DNA from: Saccharospirillum impatiens DSM 12546
GTDB taxonomy: Bacteria; Pseudomonadota; Gammaproteobacteria; Pseudomonadales; Natronospirillaceae
Length of the DNA: 64,000 bases
Assembly (NCBI RefSeq): GCF_000423605.1
Contig: NZ_AUIH01000008.1
Coordinates: 107,757 to 171,756, forward strand
Direction: 5' to 3'
Within the stretch, counting starts at the first letter, position 1, and each line of letters opens with the position of its first letter. The translations under genes and the position numbers were made by a program. Below, one piece after another: positions 44,167 through 52,941 of the stretch. The notes beneath the pieces were generated by a model. It did no database searches. It saw only the letters and a list, made by a program, of their open reading frames with translations, and was not told the origin of the DNA.

Positions 44167-45516
44167 GTGTATATAGCCATCGTCATTGTCGGTCTGGTCG
44201 CGATAACTCTTATACTCCATTTTGCCAGCCCCTGGTGGCTAACGCCCCTTGCGTCTAACTGGTCATTGATCGATACCACCATCGAGATCTCTTTCTGGAT
44301 TACTGGCTTTGTATTCATCGCCGTCAACCTGTTTCTCGCCTGGACGGTCTGGCGGTATCGCCATAACAAAGACCGGCGTTCGCATTACGAACCCGAAAAC
44401 AAAAAACTCGAGATCTGGCTAACGGCCCTGACCAGCATCGGGGTGATCGCGATGCTGACACCGGGCCTGATCGTTTGGGCCAAAGTGGTTCATGTGCCAG
44501 ACAATGCCATGGAAGTTGAAGCCATTGGCCAACAATGGCAATGGACCTTCCGCTTTCCAGGCGAAGACGGTGTACTCGGAGCAGCCAACGCGCGCTTTGT
44601 CAGTAACGCTAACCGGTTTGGTCTCGACCCGAGCGACCCCGACGGCGCCGATGACATTCTGATCGAACATCACCGCCTGCACCTGCCAGTCGACCAACCC
44701 GTCAAACTGGTGCTGCGCTCCAATGATGTTTTGCACAATTTCGCCGTACCACAGTTCAGGGTGAAAATGGATCTGGTGCCCGGCACACAGACTTACCAGT
44801 GGTTCACACCGACCCGAGAAGGTACCTTCGACGTCCTGTGCGAAGAGCTCTGCGGCCTGGCGCATTACACCATGAAGGGGCAGGTTCAGGTTGAAACGGA
44901 GCCCGCATTCGAAACCTGGCTTGAAACCTACCCCACCTTTGCCGACGTCCAGTCGACCAACGCCGTTAATCTGGCCTCAGGCGAAACCCGGTATCAGAGC
45001 TGCGCTGGTTGTCACGGCGCTGACGGCCAGGGCAATGACGCTCTAAATGCGCCCAACCTGACCCACCTTGACAGCCGGTATATGGCACGGCAACTCCAAC
45101 ACTACCGGAACGGTATTCGCGGCACTGAGCGAGCAGACTCGCCGGGACAAACCATGGCAACCATCGCGCAGAGTACCGATGTCGAATCCGAAGCAGACCT
45201 GTTGGCTTATATCGAATCACTCGATCCGGTTGATGTCGGCGGCACGCTGTCCGGCGACGTATCCAACGGCCAGCGACTCTATGGTGCCTGCATAGCCTGT
45301 CACGGCGCACAAGGCGATGGAAAGGTATTACTCAGCGCTCCGGCGTTGGCAGGGCAAAGTGACCTGTATCTGAAACGGCAACTGGAACATTTCAGCATGG
45401 GTTGGCGGGGCAAGCACCCGGAGGATCAGTTCGGAACGCAGATGCGCCTGATGACTCGCACCATTCACAGCCCTGAACGTTTGCGCGACCTGCTCGCCTA
45501 TATCGCAACACTGTAA
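44167..45516 (+). CDS. coxB: cytochrome c oxidase subunit II with two fused cytochrome c domains
   Basis: The protein has 449 residues from GTG 44167, supported by AGGAGG at 44155-44160; an upstream GTG at 44101 is less likely. Two membrane helices (about residues 1-20 and 42-62) anchor it. The CuA site is complete in the cupredoxin domain: His190 (LHNF), Cys225 and Cys229 (CEELC), His233 and Met236. Two class I cytochrome c domains follow with CAGCH (279-283) and CIACH (375-379), giving two haems covalently bound. Single-haem fusions are the usual caa3 form, so two is less common. It accepts electrons from a small c-type donor and passes them to CuA. It is the first gene of the oxidase operon. 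Confidence 0.95.
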   Translation: MYIAIVIVGLVAITLILHFASPWWLTPLASNWSLIDTTIEISFWITGFVFIAVNLFLAWTVWRYRHNKDRRSHYEPENKKLEIWLTALTSIGVIAMLTPGLIVWAKVVHVPDNAMEVEAIGQQWQWTFRFPGEDGVLGAANARFVSNANRFGLDPSDPDGADDILIEHHRLHLPVDQPVKLVLRSNDVLHNFAVPQFRVKMDLVPGTQTYQWFTPTREGTFDVLCEELCGLAHYTMKGQVQVETEPAFETWLETYPTFADVQSTNAVNLASGETRYQSCAGCHGADGQGNDALNAPNLTHLDSRYMARQLQHYRNGIRGTERADSPGQTMATIAQSTDVESEADLLAYIESLDPVDVGGTLSGDVSNGQRLYGACIACHGAQGDGKVLLSAPALAGQSDLYLKRQLEHFSMGWRGKHPEDQFGTQMRLMTRTIHSPERLRDLLAYIATL

Positions 45517-45561
45517 GCGGAACCCAATAGACTCATAAGAACGTTTAAACAGGGATTTGCC

Positions 45562-47337
45562 ATGACACACATTGCCATTGCTGACCAGGAACCCGAGCTG
45601 CATCACCCTCGAACCTTTATCGGCAAATACATCTGGAGTCAGGATCATAAAGTCATCGCCATTCAGTACGCCTGCACGGCGATCTTTGTCGGGTTGGTCG
45701 CCCTGATGCTGTCTGTGGTTATGCGTTTGCAACTGGGTTTCCCTGACCAGTTTGATTTCATCAACCCCAACATGTATCTGCAATTTGTGACCATGCACGG
45801 CATGATCATGGTGATCTATCTACTCACAGCCTTATTGTTGGGCGGTTTCGGGAACTACCTGATCCCCCTGATGGTCGGCACACGAGACATGGTGTTTCCC
45901 TACCTGAACATGCTCAGTTTCTGGTTCTATTTTCTATCGGTACTGGTATTGCTGGCCAGCTTCTTTGTACCTGGCGGACCTACCGGTGCCGGCTGGACGC
46001 TGTACCCGCCGCAGTCCATTCTCGAAGGAACGCCGGGGTCGGGTATGGGAATCGTGATGATGCTGGCTTCACTGGCCATTTTCATCATCGCTTTTACCAT
46101 GGGCGGCCTGAATTACGTTTCAACCATTCTTCAGGCACGCACTAGGGGTATGACACTGATGCGCATGCCGCTAACAATATGGGGAATTTTTACCGCGACC
46201 ATACTGGGTCTGTTTGCCTTCCCTGCCCTGCTTGTCAGCGCCATCATGATGCTGTTCGATTCGATCCTGGGGACGAGCTTTTTCATGCCCGCCATTGTAT
46301 CGCTAGGTGAAGCGACCGACTATGAAGGCGGCAGTCCGATTTTGTTCCAACACCTGTTCTGGTTTTTCGGCCACCCCGAAGTGTACATCGTTGCGCTTCC
46401 CGCCTTTGGTATGGTCAGCGATGTCCTTAGCGTTCACGCACGCAAGAATATTTTTGGCTATCGCATGATGGTGTGGGCCATTGTTATCATTGGCGGGCTG
46501 AGTTTCGTCGTCTGGGCACATCATATGTATGTCAGCGGCATGAACCCCTACTTCGGGTTCTTCTTCGCCACGACCACGCTCATTATCGCGGTGCCTACCG
46601 CCATTAAAGTCTACAACTGGGTGCTCACGCTCTGGCAAGGCAACATTCACTTAACAGTGCCCATGCTATTCGCCATCGGGTTTATCTTTACCTTTACCCA
46701 TGGCGGGTTAAGCGGGCTCTTTCTGGGCAATGTCGTGATCGACCTGCCGCTATCCGATACCTTTTTCGTGGTCGCCCACTTCCACATGGTGATGGGCGTA
46801 TCGCCTATCATGGTCCTGTTTGCCGCCATCTATCACTGGTTTCCCCTGGTGACTGGCAAACAGCTCAATACCCGCCTGGGAATGATTCATTTCTGGGGAA
46901 CCTTTATCGGTACCTACGCAATCTATCTGCCGATGCATTACATTGGATTTCTCGGGGTTCCCCGCCGCTACTACGCTCTGGGTGACACCAGCTTCATTCC
47001 CGATTCAGCCCATGCGCTCAATGCGAACATCACCATCGCTGTTATTATTGTCGCGCTGTTCCAGTTAATCTTCATTTTCAACTTGTTCTGGACGATAAAG
47101 CGCGAACCCAAATCCCGAATCAACCCCTGGGACGCTGCATCGCTCGAGTGGCATACGCCAGATGTGCCACCCCATCACGGCAATTGGGGTCGTGAATTGC
47201 CGACAGTGCATCGCTGGGCCTATGACTACAGTGTTCCCGGCGTTGTAAAAGATTTTATTCCACAGCATGTGCCCGACAGTGAAGTGGTATATGAGCCGGG
47301 ATATGACCGCTTCACATCCGGGAGGGAATCGACATGA
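45562..47337 (+). CDS. coxA: cytochrome c oxidase subunit I
   Basis: The protein has 591 residues with at least twelve helices. It contains the binuclear centre and proton channels: WFFGHPEVYIVALP with the CuB His and crosslinked Tyr, VWAHHMYVSGMNPYFG, and the helix X heme-ligand region FFVVAHFHMVMGVSP. The D-channel and K-channel pattern follows classical A-type heme-copper oxidases. It reduces O2 to water and pumps protons. The C terminus extends past a standard subunit I by about 40 residues, ending FTSGREST. It is 45 bases after coxB and overlaps the next gene by four bases (ATGA). Confidence 0.97.
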   Translation: MTHIAIADQEPELHHPRTFIGKYIWSQDHKVIAIQYACTAIFVGLVALMLSVVMRLQLGFPDQFDFINPNMYLQFVTMHGMIMVIYLLTALLLGGFGNYLIPLMVGTRDMVFPYLNMLSFWFYFLSVLVLLASFFVPGGPTGAGWTLYPPQSILEGTPGSGMGIVMMLASLAIFIIAFTMGGLNYVSTILQARTRGMTLMRMPLTIWGIFTATILGLFAFPALLVSAIMMLFDSILGTSFFMPAIVSLGEATDYEGGSPILFQHLFWFFGHPEVYIVALPAFGMVSDVLSVHARKNIFGYRMMVWAIVIIGGLSFVVWAHHMYVSGMNPYFGFFFATTTLIIAVPTAIKVYNWVLTLWQGNIHLTVPMLFAIGFIFTFTHGGLSGLFLGNVVIDLPLSDTFFVVAHFHMVMGVSPIMVLFAAIYHWFPLVTGKQLNTRLGMIHFWGTFIGTYAIYLPMHYIGFLGVPRRYYALGDTSFIPDSAHALNANITIAVIIVALFQLIFIFNLFWTIKREPKSRINPWDAASLEWHTPDVPPHHGNWGRELPTVHRWAYDYSVPGVVKDFIPQHVPDSEVVYEPGYDRFTSGREST

Positions 47338-48011
47338 GAGGTTTCAGCGCACTGACCGAGAAACCCTGGCTGGCAATGCCTCAGGGGCCGATGCAATTTG
47401 ACCCTGAGGGCGGCACGCCCTCGGCTCAAATTGCATTGCGGTTCCTGCTGATGGTTATCAGCATTGCGTTCATTCTCATTTTTGTCACTTTTCTGACTCG
47501 TTCACAATATCCGGATTTTCAGGCACTGGCCGGTGAACCCTGGTTACCGTTCAACCAGAGCCCAAGGCTTTGGGCCACTACGGCTGTGTTGGTCGCCGCG
47601 AGTGCGGCCATGCACTGGGCCTGGCGATCCGTCAAAACGCAACGGCCCGATGGGGTTATGCTTGGCATCAGTGTGGGCGGGTTTCTGGCATTGGTGTTTA
47701 TCATGGCGCAATGGACGACCTGGAACTACCTCGTCAACCTGGGCTACGGGGTCAGTGAGAACCCGGCCAATGCGTACTTCTTTTTATTTACCGGCTTGCA
47801 CGCGTTGCACCTGTTCGGTGGAGTCCTGGCCGTTGTACGGGTTTTCATTCGAATCGGCCGGGGCTGCAGTATTAGCCAGGTTGCCGTTGCGGTGAAGGCT
47901 TGTACCACTTATTGGCACTATCTATTGGCGCTTTGGCTACTGTTGTTTTTCCTGCTCACCCGTACGCCGGAAACCTATGCCATCATTGCTGCAGCTTGCG
48001 GCCTGGGGTAA
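47334..48011 (+). CDS. subunit III-type protein of the oxidase, copy 1
   Basis: The protein has 225 residues, with about five hydrophobic helices, starting in an ATGA overlap with coxA. Sequence marks are FLLMVISIAFILIFVTFLTRSQYPDF, NPANAYFFLFTGLHALHLFGG and TTYWHYLLALWLLLFFLL. The middle and final pieces are the subunit III helix III and VII patterns (GLHALH, YWHYLLALWLLLF). It has no N-terminal heme motif. It is probably a second, diverged subunit III-like component in the membrane part of the same complex. Confidence 0.85.
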   Translation: MRGFSALTEKPWLAMPQGPMQFDPEGGTPSAQIALRFLLMVISIAFILIFVTFLTRSQYPDFQALAGEPWLPFNQSPRLWATTAVLVAASAAMHWAWRSVKTQRPDGVMLGISVGGFLALVFIMAQWTTWNYLVNLGYGVSENPANAYFFLFTGLHALHLFGGVLAVVRVFIRIGRGCSISQVAVAVKACTTYWHYLLALWLLLFFLLTRTPETYAIIAAACGLG

Positions 48012-48016
48012 CCATC

Positions 48017-48688
48017 ATGACGGATATGAACAGCGCGCCCAAAGGCTATTGGCAGAACATGGTTGTTGACTGGTCGGCCGACAAAGAAGCCTTTAAAGTC
48101 AATTGGGGCAAGGTGATGATGTGGGTGTTCCTGGTCAGCGACACCTTCATCTTCAGTCTGTTTTTGATCGGATACATGAACGTTCGTATATCAGCCTCTG
48201 AGGCCTGGCCCCTAACCAGCGAAGTGTTTGCACTGGTGGTGGGCGGAGAACACATTCCACTCCTGCTCATTGCCATCATGACGTTCATCCTGATCACCAG
48301 CAGTGGCACCATGGCGATGGCGGTAAACACGGCCTATCAGGGCAATAAGCATGCGACATTCTGGCTGATGATTACCACCGCTGTATTGGGCGCCAGCTTC
48401 GTTGGCATGCAAGCCTATGAGTGGACCAAACTGATTGTCGAGGAAGGCATTCGACCCTGGGGTAACCCCCTCGGGGCGGCTCAGTTCGGTTCCACTTTTT
48501 TCATGATCACCGGTTTTCATGGTTTGCACGTGACTGGCGGAGTGATCTACTTAACGATCGTCGCGATCAAGGTGAGACTCGGACATTACGATAAAAAGGG
48601 CTTTCAGATTGTCGAAATTACCGGACTGTACTGGCATTTTGTTGATCTCGTATGGGTGTTTATTTTTGCCTTTTTTTATTTGTGGTAA
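48017..48688 (+). CDS. coxC: cytochrome c oxidase subunit III
   Basis: The protein has 223 residues from ATG 48017 (MTDMNSAPKGYWQ), with five hydrophobic helices. It includes WVFLVSDTFIFSLFLIGYMN, ATFWLMITTAVLGASFVGMQAYEWTKL, FMITGFHGLHVTGGVIYL and YWHFVDLVWVFIFAFFYLW; the GFHGLHV and YWHFVDLVWVF patterns are the textbook subunit III signatures. It stabilises subunit I and its proton channel. It is six bases after the copy 1 gene and followed by the subunit IV gene. Confidence 0.95.
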   Translation: MTDMNSAPKGYWQNMVVDWSADKEAFKVNWGKVMMWVFLVSDTFIFSLFLIGYMNVRISASEAWPLTSEVFALVVGGEHIPLLLIAIMTFILITSSGTMAMAVNTAYQGNKHATFWLMITTAVLGASFVGMQAYEWTKLIVEEGIRPWGNPLGAAQFGSTFFMITGFHGLHVTGGVIYLTIVAIKVRLGHYDKKGFQIVEITGLYWHFVDLVWVFIFAFFYLW

Positions 48689-48721
48689 ACCGGTAAAAAC
48701 CGGCTGACATCAGGAGGAATT

Positions 48722-49042
48722 ATGAGCGCAGACACTCAGGGTCAACAGCACCCGTTAAGCCTGTACTTTAAGGTCTGGGGACTTTTGTTTGTGCTCAGCG
48801 CAATGTCGTACATGGTTGACTACCTGCAATTTCAGGGTTTGTTGCGCTGGGGGCTGATTCTGGTTTTCATGTTTCTCAAGGCCGGACTGATACTCAGTAT
48901 CTTCATGCATTTTGCCTGGGAGCCCATCACCTTGCGAGTAGCGCTATTGGTTCCAACGCTGGCCATCCCGATATTCATCGCCTTTATGGCCATTGAGGGG
49001 AACTACACCCTAAGCAGCCGACTGAACTTCCTGGCCGGGTAA
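48722..49042 (+). CDS. cytochrome c oxidase subunit IV-type protein
   Basis: The protein has 106 residues with three hydrophobic helices; AGGAGG precedes ATG 48722. The region YFKVWGLLFVLSAMSYMVDYLQFQG and FMFLKAGLILSIFMHFAWE (about nt 48760-48930) fit the prokaryotic cytochrome c oxidase subunit IV family found as the last structural gene of many such operons. It is an accessory membrane subunit. It lies 33 bases after coxC and eight before sco. Confidence 0.9.
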   Translation: MSADTQGQQHPLSLYFKVWGLLFVLSAMSYMVDYLQFQGLLRWGLILVFMFLKAGLILSIFMHFAWEPITLRVALLVPTLAIPIFIAFMAIEGNYTLSSRLNFLAG

Positions 49043-49050
49043 TCGCGGTT

Positions 49051-49716
49051 GTGAAAAACACCAGGCTGACTCAATTGACGGCCCCTCTGGTTGCTCTGGC
49101 ACTTCTGGCTGCACTGGGCTGGTGGGTATTGCCCACTGGGGTTCCTGTTCTGCCCGGGATACAAGGCGCCTGGCTGATGCCCGCACACCCTCTGCCTGAG
49201 TTTACACTGCAAAAACACGACGGTTCCGTGATCACCTCTCAGACGCTTCCCGGCTCCTGGCACCTGGTCAGTTATGGGTTCACGCACTGCCCCGACATTT
49301 GCCCGACGACACTGGTGGAAATGGCTCAATTCAAGCGCGCGCTTAATCAACACACCCGGTATAGGGATTTGGACCTGCATTTTTATACCGTCGATCCGGG
49401 GCGGGACTCGCTGAACCAGCTGGCCGAATACCTGCCCTGGTTTCATGAGCAAATCAGTGGCTGGCGCGCTGATTCCGACCGCCAAGCCCGGGCGTTTGAA
49501 TCAGCCCTGGGAATCCATGCCAGCGTGACACAGGATGCCCAGGGTGCGGTTCAAGTCACACACGGTCTGAAACTGTTTCTTATCAACGATCAGGGCGAGC
49601 TGCAAGCCGTGCTTGACCCAACCCGAACCCTGACCGGTCGGTTGCACTTCGAACCTGACCGGCTACTTCAGGACTATCTGACCGTTCGTCGTTGGGTAAA
49701 CGCCCGTCAACTGTAG
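49051..49716 (+). CDS. SCO1/SenC-family copper chaperone
   Basis: The protein has 221 residues starting at GTG 49051. The N-terminal hydrophobic helix (residues 12-32) anchors it in the membrane facing the periplasm. The copper motif is CPDIC (Cys80, Cys84) in YGFTHCPDICPTTLVEMA, and the third ligand His171 is in THGLKLFLI, so both are intact. SCO proteins deliver copper to the CuA site of subunit II, which agrees with its place at the end of the oxidase operon. The gene overlaps the convergent TRAP binding protein gene by ten bases. Confidence 0.93.
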   Translation: MKNTRLTQLTAPLVALALLAALGWWVLPTGVPVLPGIQGAWLMPAHPLPEFTLQKHDGSVITSQTLPGSWHLVSYGFTHCPDICPTTLVEMAQFKRALNQHTRYRDLDLHFYTVDPGRDSLNQLAEYLPWFHEQISGWRADSDRQARAFESALGIHASVTQDAQGAVQVTHGLKLFLINDQGELQAVLDPTRTLTGRLHFEPDRLLQDYLTVRRWVNARQL

Positions 49717-50741
49717 CGGTAAGGGCGACCTGCCCTGTCCATTGCAGCGTTGTAGTCTTTAAATACCTGCACCACACGCGCTGCCGTTTCGGACTCCTCC
49801 GCGATGTCATCCCAAAAGACCCGGGCGGCCTGTTCAACCTGCGCCCACTCCGCATCCGGAATCGACGTCAGTTCCAGCTTGGTGCCCTGTGTACGCAACC
49901 GAGCTTCACCGGCCCAATACCAGTGTTGGCGATAATAGTGCGATTGCTCAAAACACGCTGCCATCAATGTTTGCAGATGGGCGGGCAATTCATTCCAGCG
50001 CTCCATGTTGGCAAAGAAATGGCCAATCCAGGCGCCGGAAATGTTGTTGGTCAGAAAATGCGAGCAGATGTCGGCCCAGCCGACTTCATAGGCTTCCGTA
50101 ATACCACACCAGGCAACGCCGTCAATTTCACCGGTTTGCAAAGCGATTTCAACATCTTCCCAGGGTACCGTTACTGGCACTACGCCAAACTGATTCAGGA
50201 ATCGGCCCGCCGTTGGGAAAGTAAACACCCGCTTTCCTTCCAGTTGAGACAAGCTGGTAATGGGCGACGTGGTAATGAAGTGACACGGATCCCAGGACCC
50301 GGCAGAGATGTGTTTCACACCCACCGATGCATATTGCTCAGCCCAGATTTCATTTAACCCCCAGTCGTTGAACAGGGCCGGAACATCCAGAGAATAGCGG
50401 CTTGCAAAGGGGAAATAACCACCAAAGACCGTGACATCCGTAGGCGACATCATCGAGTCATCGTCGGACTGAACCGCATCAATAGTGCCGCGTTGCATTG
50501 CCTGAAACAGTTCAGACGTTGGTACCAACTGGTCGGCGTAAAACAGGTCGATCTGCATTTCATCCCCGGCGATGGCGTTGAACATATCCACCGCCGGTTT
50601 GATCACCTGGGCGCCCAGTGACGAACCCGCGTAGGTTTGCAGGCGCCAGCGAATGGTCGACTCAGCGAGCACCTTGGGGGCCGTTATGGCAGCGGCACCG
50701 GCCATTGCTCCGGCTTTAATGAACGTACGTCTTGATGTCAT
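49707..50741 (-). CDS. dctP: TRAP transporter solute-binding protein, Tat-exported
   Basis: The protein has 344 residues with a Tat signal (TSRRTFIKAGAMAGAAAITAPKVLA). The mature protein has WRLQTYAGSSLGAQVIKPAVDMFNAI and VFTFPTAGRFLNQFGVVPVTVPWEDVEIALQTGEIDGVAWC (about nt 50090-50230), typical of TakP/TRAP-type binding proteins, with WCGITEAYEVGW as the second ligand region. Export by Tat is unusual only in that many TRAP proteins use Sec. It is the first gene of TRAP operon 2, followed by dctQ and dctM... in fact the order on the minus strand is dctQ, dctM, then dctP. The ligand is unknown. Confidence 0.9.
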   Translation of the reverse strand: MTSRRTFIKAGAMAGAAAITAPKVLAESTIRWRLQTYAGSSLGAQVIKPAVDMFNAIAGDEMQIDLFYADQLVPTSELFQAMQRGTIDAVQSDDDSMMSPTDVTVFGGYFPFASRYSLDVPALFNDWGLNEIWAEQYASVGVKHISAGSWDPCHFITTSPITSLSQLEGKRVFTFPTAGRFLNQFGVVPVTVPWEDVEIALQTGEIDGVAWCGITEAYEVGWADICSHFLTNNISGAWIGHFFANMERWNELPAHLQTLMAACFEQSHYYRQHWYWAGEARLRTQGTKLELTSIPDAEWAQVEQAARVFWDDIAEESETAARVVQVFKDYNAAMDRAGRPYRYS

Positions 50742-50793
50742 GGTTATTCCCTCTTTCCAGTTGAAGCCGAGGCTGCACCAGCGCAGCCTCTTA

Positions 50794-52122
50794 TCAGCGG
50801 TTGTAAAGGGTCTCGGGTAACCAGAGTGCGATTTGTGGAAACATCATCACGATGATTAATCCGAGAATCATTACACCCACAAACGGAATTATGGATCGAT
50901 AAATGTCACTCAGCGTTACGTCATTCGGTGCCATGGCACGCATTAAAAACAGGTTGTAGCCAAAAGGGGGTGTCATATAAGCAATCTGGCAGGTAATGGT
51001 GTAGAGCACCCCATACCAGATCAGGTTAAATTCCAGCATGCTGACTATGGGCACATAGAGTGGTGCGACGATAACGAGCATGGCCGTGTCGTCCAGAAAC
51101 GTGCCCATCAAAATGAAACTGAGTTGCATCAGAATCAGGATTTCCCAGCGACCAAGGCCCAGGTTGTCCATAAACAGGCTGCGCACAAAATCGACGGCCC
51201 TGAGGCCATCAAACACCGCGCCAAAGGCCAGTGCAGCCAGAATAATCCACAAGAACATGCAACTGATGGCAAGCGTATTGCGACTGCAGACTTCCAGAAC
51301 CCGCCAACTCATGCGGCCTTTGAACGCGGATACAGCCGTCGCTGCCAGCGCACCAATAACCGAACTTTCCACCAGCCGGGTATAACCCATGACAAAGGGC
51401 ACCATCATCAGCGCAAAAATACCCAGAGGCATCAAGCCGGCCAACAATAATGTGTACTTCTCGCGCTGACTGATGCTCTGCCGATCTTCCTCGGAAATGG
51501 GAGGCCCCAGCTCCGGGTTCAATTTGCAGCGCAACCAGATATAGACAATAAACAGCGACGCCAGCAACAGTCCGGGCAATACACCGGCCAGCCAAAGCTG
51601 CCCGACGGGCTGGCGTGCAATCATGGCATACAGCACCATCACCACCGAGGGCGGCACCAGAATACCCAGACTGGCGCCTGCCTGGATAACCCCTGTGACC
51701 ATGCGTTTGTCATAAGACCGGCGCAGCAATTCAGGAAGGGCAATGGTCGCGCCAATCGCCATGCCCGCGACCGACAAACCGTTCATCGCGGAAATCAGCA
51801 CCATCAGCAAGATGGTTCCGATCGCCAAACCACCGGGCACCGGGCCGAACCAGACATGAAACATGCGATAGAGGTCATCCGCCAGGCGCGATTCAGACAT
51901 GATGTACCCCATGAAAATAAACATGGGCAGCGTCAGTAACGGATACCAGTTCATGACTTTGATGGTCTGGGCGAAGGCAAGATCATAGCCGCCCCGCTCG
52001 CCCCACAAAAAAACGGCCGCAACAACGGCCACGAACCCAATGACGCCAAACATACGCTGACCCGTCAGCATCATCACCAGCATGGAGCCGAACATCAGCG
52101 CGGCAATCAAATCGTAGGACAT
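50794..52122 (-). CDS. dctM: TRAP transporter large permease subunit
   Basis: The protein has 442 residues from ATG 52122, overlapping the stop of dctQ as TGATG; an upstream in-frame start at 52176 lies inside dctQ. Helix signatures include GLAIGTILLMVLISAMNGLSVAGMAIGATIALPELL, PPSVVMVLYAMIARQPVGQLWLAGVLPG, and LILMQLSFILMGTFLDDTAMLVIVAPLYVPI (about nt 51050-51800). All fit DctM. It is the Na+-coupled transport core of TRAP operon 2, followed downstream by dctP. Confidence 0.93.
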   Translation of the reverse strand: MSYDLIAALMFGSMLVMMLTGQRMFGVIGFVAVVAAVFLWGERGGYDLAFAQTIKVMNWYPLLTLPMFIFMGYIMSESRLADDLYRMFHVWFGPVPGGLAIGTILLMVLISAMNGLSVAGMAIGATIALPELLRRSYDKRMVTGVIQAGASLGILVPPSVVMVLYAMIARQPVGQLWLAGVLPGLLLASLFIVYIWLRCKLNPELGPPISEEDRQSISQREKYTLLLAGLMPLGIFALMMVPFVMGYTRLVESSVIGALAATAVSAFKGRMSWRVLEVCSRNTLAISCMFLWIILAALAFGAVFDGLRAVDFVRSLFMDNLGLGRWEILILMQLSFILMGTFLDDTAMLVIVAPLYVPIVSMLEFNLIWYGVLYTITCQIAYMTPPFGYNLFLMRAMAPNDVTLSDIYRSIIPFVGVMILGLIIVMMFPQIALWLPETLYNR

Positions 52123-52628
52123 CAGAGCTCTACCTTTCTCAGGCGCGCAATATCGCGAATAAAGAAGGCCGTGCACTGCAGGATCATCAGCACAATGCCA
52201 ATGACCATGACAATTTTGACCGGTGCCATATAAGGACGCCAGAGACCCCGGCGACGTTCAGAGTATTCGAGGGCATAAAGGGTGCTTTCAATGCCGCCCC
52301 AGAGCAGTACACCCAGATAAACAAGCAGCATCAGAATGGTGACCGCATCGACGGCGGCTTTGGTGCGATCTGACCAGCGGCTATAGAGTAAATCCATGCG
52401 CACCGCCGAACCCAGTTGCAGAGCGTATGCACCACCGAGCATGAAATAACCCATTAACAAAAACTGGGCCATTTCGTCGGTCCAGATCTGGGGTTGCCAG
52501 CCAGCACGGGCGATGGCGCCCCACAGCAAAACGCCCATTAAGGCAAACAGTGAGACCATAGCCACCCGGCCGACGCCATAATTCAGGCGTTCAACCCAGC
52601 GTACATACACAATCAGGAAACGTGGCAT
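52122..52628 (-). CDS. dctQ: TRAP transporter small permease subunit
   Basis: The protein has 168 residues with four helices. MGVLLWGAIARAGWQPQIWTDEMAQFLLMGYFMLGGAYALQLGSAVRMDLLYSRW (about nt 52365-52540) matches the DctQ core; the HVRVDVL-like motif is replaced by AVRMDLL. It is first in TRAP operon 2 (dctQ-dctM-dctP), which is divergent from the RpiR-type gene. Its end is overlapped by dctM. Confidence 0.9.
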   Translation of the reverse strand: MPRFLIVYVRWVERLNYGVGRVAMVSLFALMGVLLWGAIARAGWQPQIWTDEMAQFLLMGYFMLGGAYALQLGSAVRMDLLYSRWSDRTKAAVDAVTILMLLVYLGVLLWGGIESTLYALEYSERRRGLWRPYMAPVKIVMVIGIVLMILQCTAFFIRDIARLRKVEL

Positions 52629-52941
52629 GACCGAACTCCCGGGTCATACGAGGCTTTCGTCGCGATGAGGGTCTGCAGGGCCCCGGCTGTACCGGTCGCA
52701 GTACAGGCATCGGCAGTCAGCATTGGACGGTCCTTTCCTACTCAACGTTAAAACCAGTCTCTGTCGCTCTCACCATCTTGTCAATATCTTTTCAGAATTA
52801 CATAGACTGTTACAATTCAAACAAAATGACTAAACTTTGTGCAGCGTTGAAATGCACTGACTTGGGTTGCTCTGGCCAATGACGCACCGGTTTGAGACAG
52901 TCAGCATCCCGTTTTTAACACCCACTCAGAGACTCAAACCG
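52629..52941. other. 313-base divergent regulatory stretch
   Basis: Divergent region between TRAP operon 2 and the RpiR gene. It is A/T-rich from about 52770 to 52840. TTTTCA (52789-52794) and TACAAT (52811-52816), spaced 16 bases, form a candidate promoter for the RpiR gene. The spacer and its edges contain GAATT (52795-52799) and AATTC (52814-52818), an imperfect dyad that may be an RpiR site. No gene is supported. Confidence 0.4.
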
